In this document: one piece after another, positions 61,058-64,000 of the stretch
How the letters are laid out: the number at the start of each line of letters is the position of its first letter
Position numbering within the stretch: position 1 is the first letter of the stretch
Assembly (NCBI GenBank): GCA_032622095.1
Contig: CP136064.1
Coordinates: forward strand, 46,823,573 to 46,887,572
Reading direction: 5' to 3'
From: Siphonodentalium dalli
Lineage: Eukaryota > Mollusca > Scaphopoda > Gadilida > Siphonodentaliidae
DNA length: 64,000 nucleotides
Position numbers and translations under genes: made by a program
Notes under the pieces: generated by a model
The model's database searches: none
What the model saw: the letters and a program-made list of their open reading frames with translations, nothing else
What the model was told of the DNA's origin: nothing

Positions 61058-62990
61058 TACTTGAACAAAAAAAATAAAAAACAAACTTAAATCTCCTAAA
61101 ACATTTTTTTTCTGGCCATTTCAGGGTCAAACGATATTAAATGAGTGAATTTTCTTTTATTCATACATGGGGGGAAAATGCCCAGGGTGTGCGAGTGAGA
61201 TATCTGAGGACATTCGCAAAAGCACTCCCCCATGGGGGAAGATATATATCCAGACATGAGGAGATGACATGTTTCACCGGTACATGTACTAAATACTACC
61301 AAAAACATTCCAGATACATGTATAGGTACCGGTACCGTATATCATATTGGTCTTGTAAATATCATATATTTGTAAATGTTTTAAGAAGGCAATTTAAACA
61401 GTTGGGGGGGGGGGATTTAAACAGTTTGGGGGGGGGGGGGGGCAAATTGGCATTCCAAATACTAATTAACACTTGAAAGCCTGACATGTGGCACCCCAAA
61501 TGTCAATAAAACATTTGATTTTATCATCTTTACTTGAATTAGGTGAGTTCACAAATACTCTATTTCCATGCATATACTAGTAAACACAATTATACATAAT
61601 CATTGGGGAATTGAAAAAATTATGCTGTATAATATACAAGCATGTGTATACTAGAAGATAGCGGCACAAACTAGTACTTCTGCATGTCAAATATCACACA
61701 TACCAGTATATACCACTTACTAGTATACTGCGAATTGACTTCTTTAAAAATATTGGCCATCATATCAGGGAGGGGGCGGGGAATTTCCGGGCACGTATGC
61801 CGGGTGGATAGGTGATTGATGGGACCAACAAACATTCTTTTCCGCAACTAAAATGTTTTTATCCTGCAAGTCGTTTGACTGTTTTTGCAATGAGTTTGGC
61901 TTAAAACACATACAATAAGAGAAATACCGGTAACATAAATGACAAATTTCATGATGATCAGACAAACAGTATAGCTTGTAGCTCATGTTAATGGATTCAA
62001 TTTTGAAATCCAAGATGGCCACCGGCAGCCATGTTTTTTTTGCTGAATGACCCCAAAATGAGTCGTTCCTATTTACATGTCAGCATCCAAAACAATTAGT
62101 ATGCGCATAAATTCATATAAAGCTGTTTACAGTGAATCTCCACACCCCGCAAATCTGTTTTATTGTCAAAAGGGCGGGGTGGATGTTTGGACGCGGGGGT
62201 GGGTGGGTCCCAACAAGGGTCGAAAGTAAAATATCAGCATACGTGCCTGAACATTTTTTCCGACCCCCCCTCCCCCGATCATATGGCCATTTTCGTCTAT
62301 TTTTCCAACTATACTTTCTATAGGACATGGGAATGCTTGATAGAAAAGTTGTATTGTTATATACAACTAGTAGGGGTTAAATGTAGCACACCATGAACTT
62401 TGAAGTTGCTGACATTGTTTCTGGTGTCAATTTATAAACTCCACCCATCGCCTGTTGTCAGGCCGCATTGATTGGCATTACACAAACAGGCATGGAAATA
62501 CAGGTTGTATTAATTTTCAACTTTTGGTGTGATATCTTTTGGTGTATCATAACAACACGGTACTGTAGTTCCACAACAGTGACCGCGGCTAATGAATCTG
62601 GCAATATCTGTAATTGGAAGAAATATATGCTGCATATATATACATGTATGTGATATGGATACATGTATTTTCATAATTTGCAAACATATTTATAAACAAA
62701 GTGTAAAGTTCATTCTTCCAACAATGTGAGCGTCCTCGGCAATTCAGATGACCATGATTCAATCGTACATGTAAGTGGCGGAATCGGGCCTGACAAAATC
62801 ATGGATAGTTTGTTGACACGATTACGATGTCATCGCAGATGAGTATATTATCGGCGGTTAACCATGTGATTAATTACCCTACATGTATGTGTTTTCCATT
62901 TACTTTATACGATTTTTAAGTACACACACAGTTCTGATTCAGTCACAAGTGGAGATAACCAAGGATACGCCACAAGTTCGCATCTAAAAT
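61058..62990. other. intergenic sequence, no gene seen
   Basis: G runs occur near 61404-61442. Several small frames overlap in conflict. No exon or transposon end was recognised. Confidence 0.3.
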
Positions 62991-63285
62991 CAAACAGTGC
63001 TTGGTTACGTAGCGTTTTTCCGAAGACCCATAACTCCGAAGGTCCGATTCTCCAAAGGTCCGATTCTCCGACCCCCCTGATTCTCCGAAAGCCCATAACT
63101 CCGAAGTCCCGATTCTCCGAAATCCCATAACTCCGAAGACCCATAACTCCGAAAGCCCATAACTTCGAAGGCCTATAACTCCGAACGCCCATAACTCCGA
63201 AGATCTATAACTCCGAAGGGCCGATTCTCCGAAGGTCCGATTCTCCGAAGATCATGTTTTATCGCTTATTAAATATTGTACAGTC

Positions 63286-63562
63286 CAGTGGCGGGGTCAA
63301 TGGGGCCCTAGGGAAGACCGCCCCCAAAAAAACATGTCAAATGTCATGTAAACGTCAGGAAATCCCTCCTATGCATTCAAATATTCACAGTGTTCCTGCC
63401 CAGGGGAGCCCCCGGACCAACGAATGGGGGCGACCCCTCCCATGTATGCGCTCCCCAAATCAGGCCTTCGTGATATGCTTTCGGCATATCATATGCATGA
63501 TATATCCCCCACATATGCTAATTAATGTGCACCCCTAAATGGGAACCCTGGCTCCGCCACTG
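63286..63562. mobile_element. MITE-like unit with CAGTGGCGG ends
   Basis: CAGTGGCGGGGTCAATGGGG at the left and CCCTGGCTCCGCCACTG at the right. A second unit with similar ends lies at 63713-63905. Both share GGGAACC/ATTCCC and ATTTGGG-type text. They sit nested in the larger inverted repeat. Confidence 0.55.
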
Positions 63563-63712
63563 GTGTGCACCGGGTATATTATAACGAAACGCTGCAAGAA
63601 TGTCAGAGTAGCCTAACATGCACAGGGGCGACAAGTTCTTCCCCGTTCACCCTGTACATTTTACTCTGGCATCTCATGGGCCAACGTAACGTTATAGTAT
63701 CTGGTGTATAGT

Positions 63713-63905
63713 CAGTGGCGGGCCAGGATTCCCATTTAGGTGGGGGCAGTAGGAAAAGTTTGAATATTTTGATGCCCCATGAACGATTTCCGGGCGTTTA
63801 CATGACATTGGACATGTTTTGGTAGGGGCCCATATTGTCTGAAATAGCAAGTAGAGGTTTAATGGGGGCAGTGGGAATTTTGGGACCCCCTTTGCTTCGC
63901 CACTG
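63713..63905. mobile_element. second CAGTGGCGG-ended unit
   Basis: CAGTGGCGGGCCAGGATTCC at the left faces TTTGCTTCGCCACTG at the right. Related to 63286-63562, shorter. Confidence 0.5.
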
Positions 63906-64000
63906 GACTGTACACTATTTAGTAAACGATAATACCCCGATAAAACAAAATCTTCGGAGAATCGGACCTTCGGAGAATCGGACCTTCGGAGTTATGGGCC

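Larger units (their letters stand above)
63010..64000. mobile_element. foldback-like element with tandem-repeat ends, runs off the window
   Basis: 63030-63250 is an array of 15-17-bp words, CCATAACTCCGAAGG and TCCGATTCTCCGAAGG. The inverse words fill 63951-64000. Next to each array, matching inverted sequence continues (ATCATGTTTTATCG, TATTGTACAGTCCAGTGGCG and their inverses at 63896-63955). The right end is outside the window. Confidence 0.7.

Noticed and set aside
62905-63192. 95-codon minus frame with repeated RSYG-like words
   Set aside because: Translation of the CCATAACTCCGAAGG tandem array.

Overview
The window is animal nuclear DNA. It is AT-rich, has GT-AG introns up to about 14.5 kb, contains no bacterial-style operons, and holds many decayed transposons (jockey/CR1-like LINE, Harbinger, hAT, a Crypton-like fragment, piggyBac-like and other MITEs, foldback elements). 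The one clear host gene encodes an astacin metalloprotease with ShKT modules, a combination common in marine invertebrates. I infer a bilaterian invertebrate, possibly a mollusc or brachiopod relative, but the sequence does not fix the species.

The astacin gene runs on the + strand. I assembled it by eye as 12 coding exons between 1104 and 47403, and all splice sites and phases agree. A TATA box at about 1000 and a 15-nt coding first exon (1104-1118) open it. The exons give a 514-residue secreted protein: signal peptide, short propeptide, furin-type site, complete zinc protease domain (exons 4-8), a six-cysteine segment, a threonine/acid stalk made of 11-residue repeats, a degenerate four-cysteine ShKT-like module and a canonical six-cysteine ShKT module. 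The catalytic residues look intact. The C-terminal exons are all bounded by phase 1 introns, so they could be skipped or shuffled without breaking the frame.

The introns are filled with repeats. Intron 1 has two MITEs. Intron 2 has a MITE, a hairpin and a short unexplained open frame. Intron 3 has a nested-hairpin MITE. Intron 4 holds a SINE-like piece, a 5.7-kb foldback element, fragments of three LINEs, a Harbinger transposase relic, GA and GAT repeats and a MITE. Intron 5 has a hairpin MITE inserted four bases into the splice donor. Intron 7 has a 1-kb inverted-repeat element. Intron 8 (13.5 kb) has a hairpin, a duplicated segment whose first copy carries a hAT MITE, a 3.4-kb composite array, a minisatellite, a palindromic element, a second nested-hairpin MITE and a Crypton-like remnant.

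Downstream of the gene (47.4-64 kb) no complete gene is visible. The region contains a MITE that may supply the poly(A) signal, three piggyBac-like copies of the hairpin-core MITE, an apparently perfect 2726-bp tandem duplication (49202-54653) that includes a candidate terminal exon, a candidate minus-strand terminal exon (60358-60418), a 336-bp tandem duplication, several near-perfect hairpins, and a foldback-like element with tandem-repeat ends that runs off the right edge. The most unusual features are the MITE family whose double-hairpin core occurs inside two different kinds of termini, and the degenerate ShKT module that lacks exactly one disulfide partner pair.
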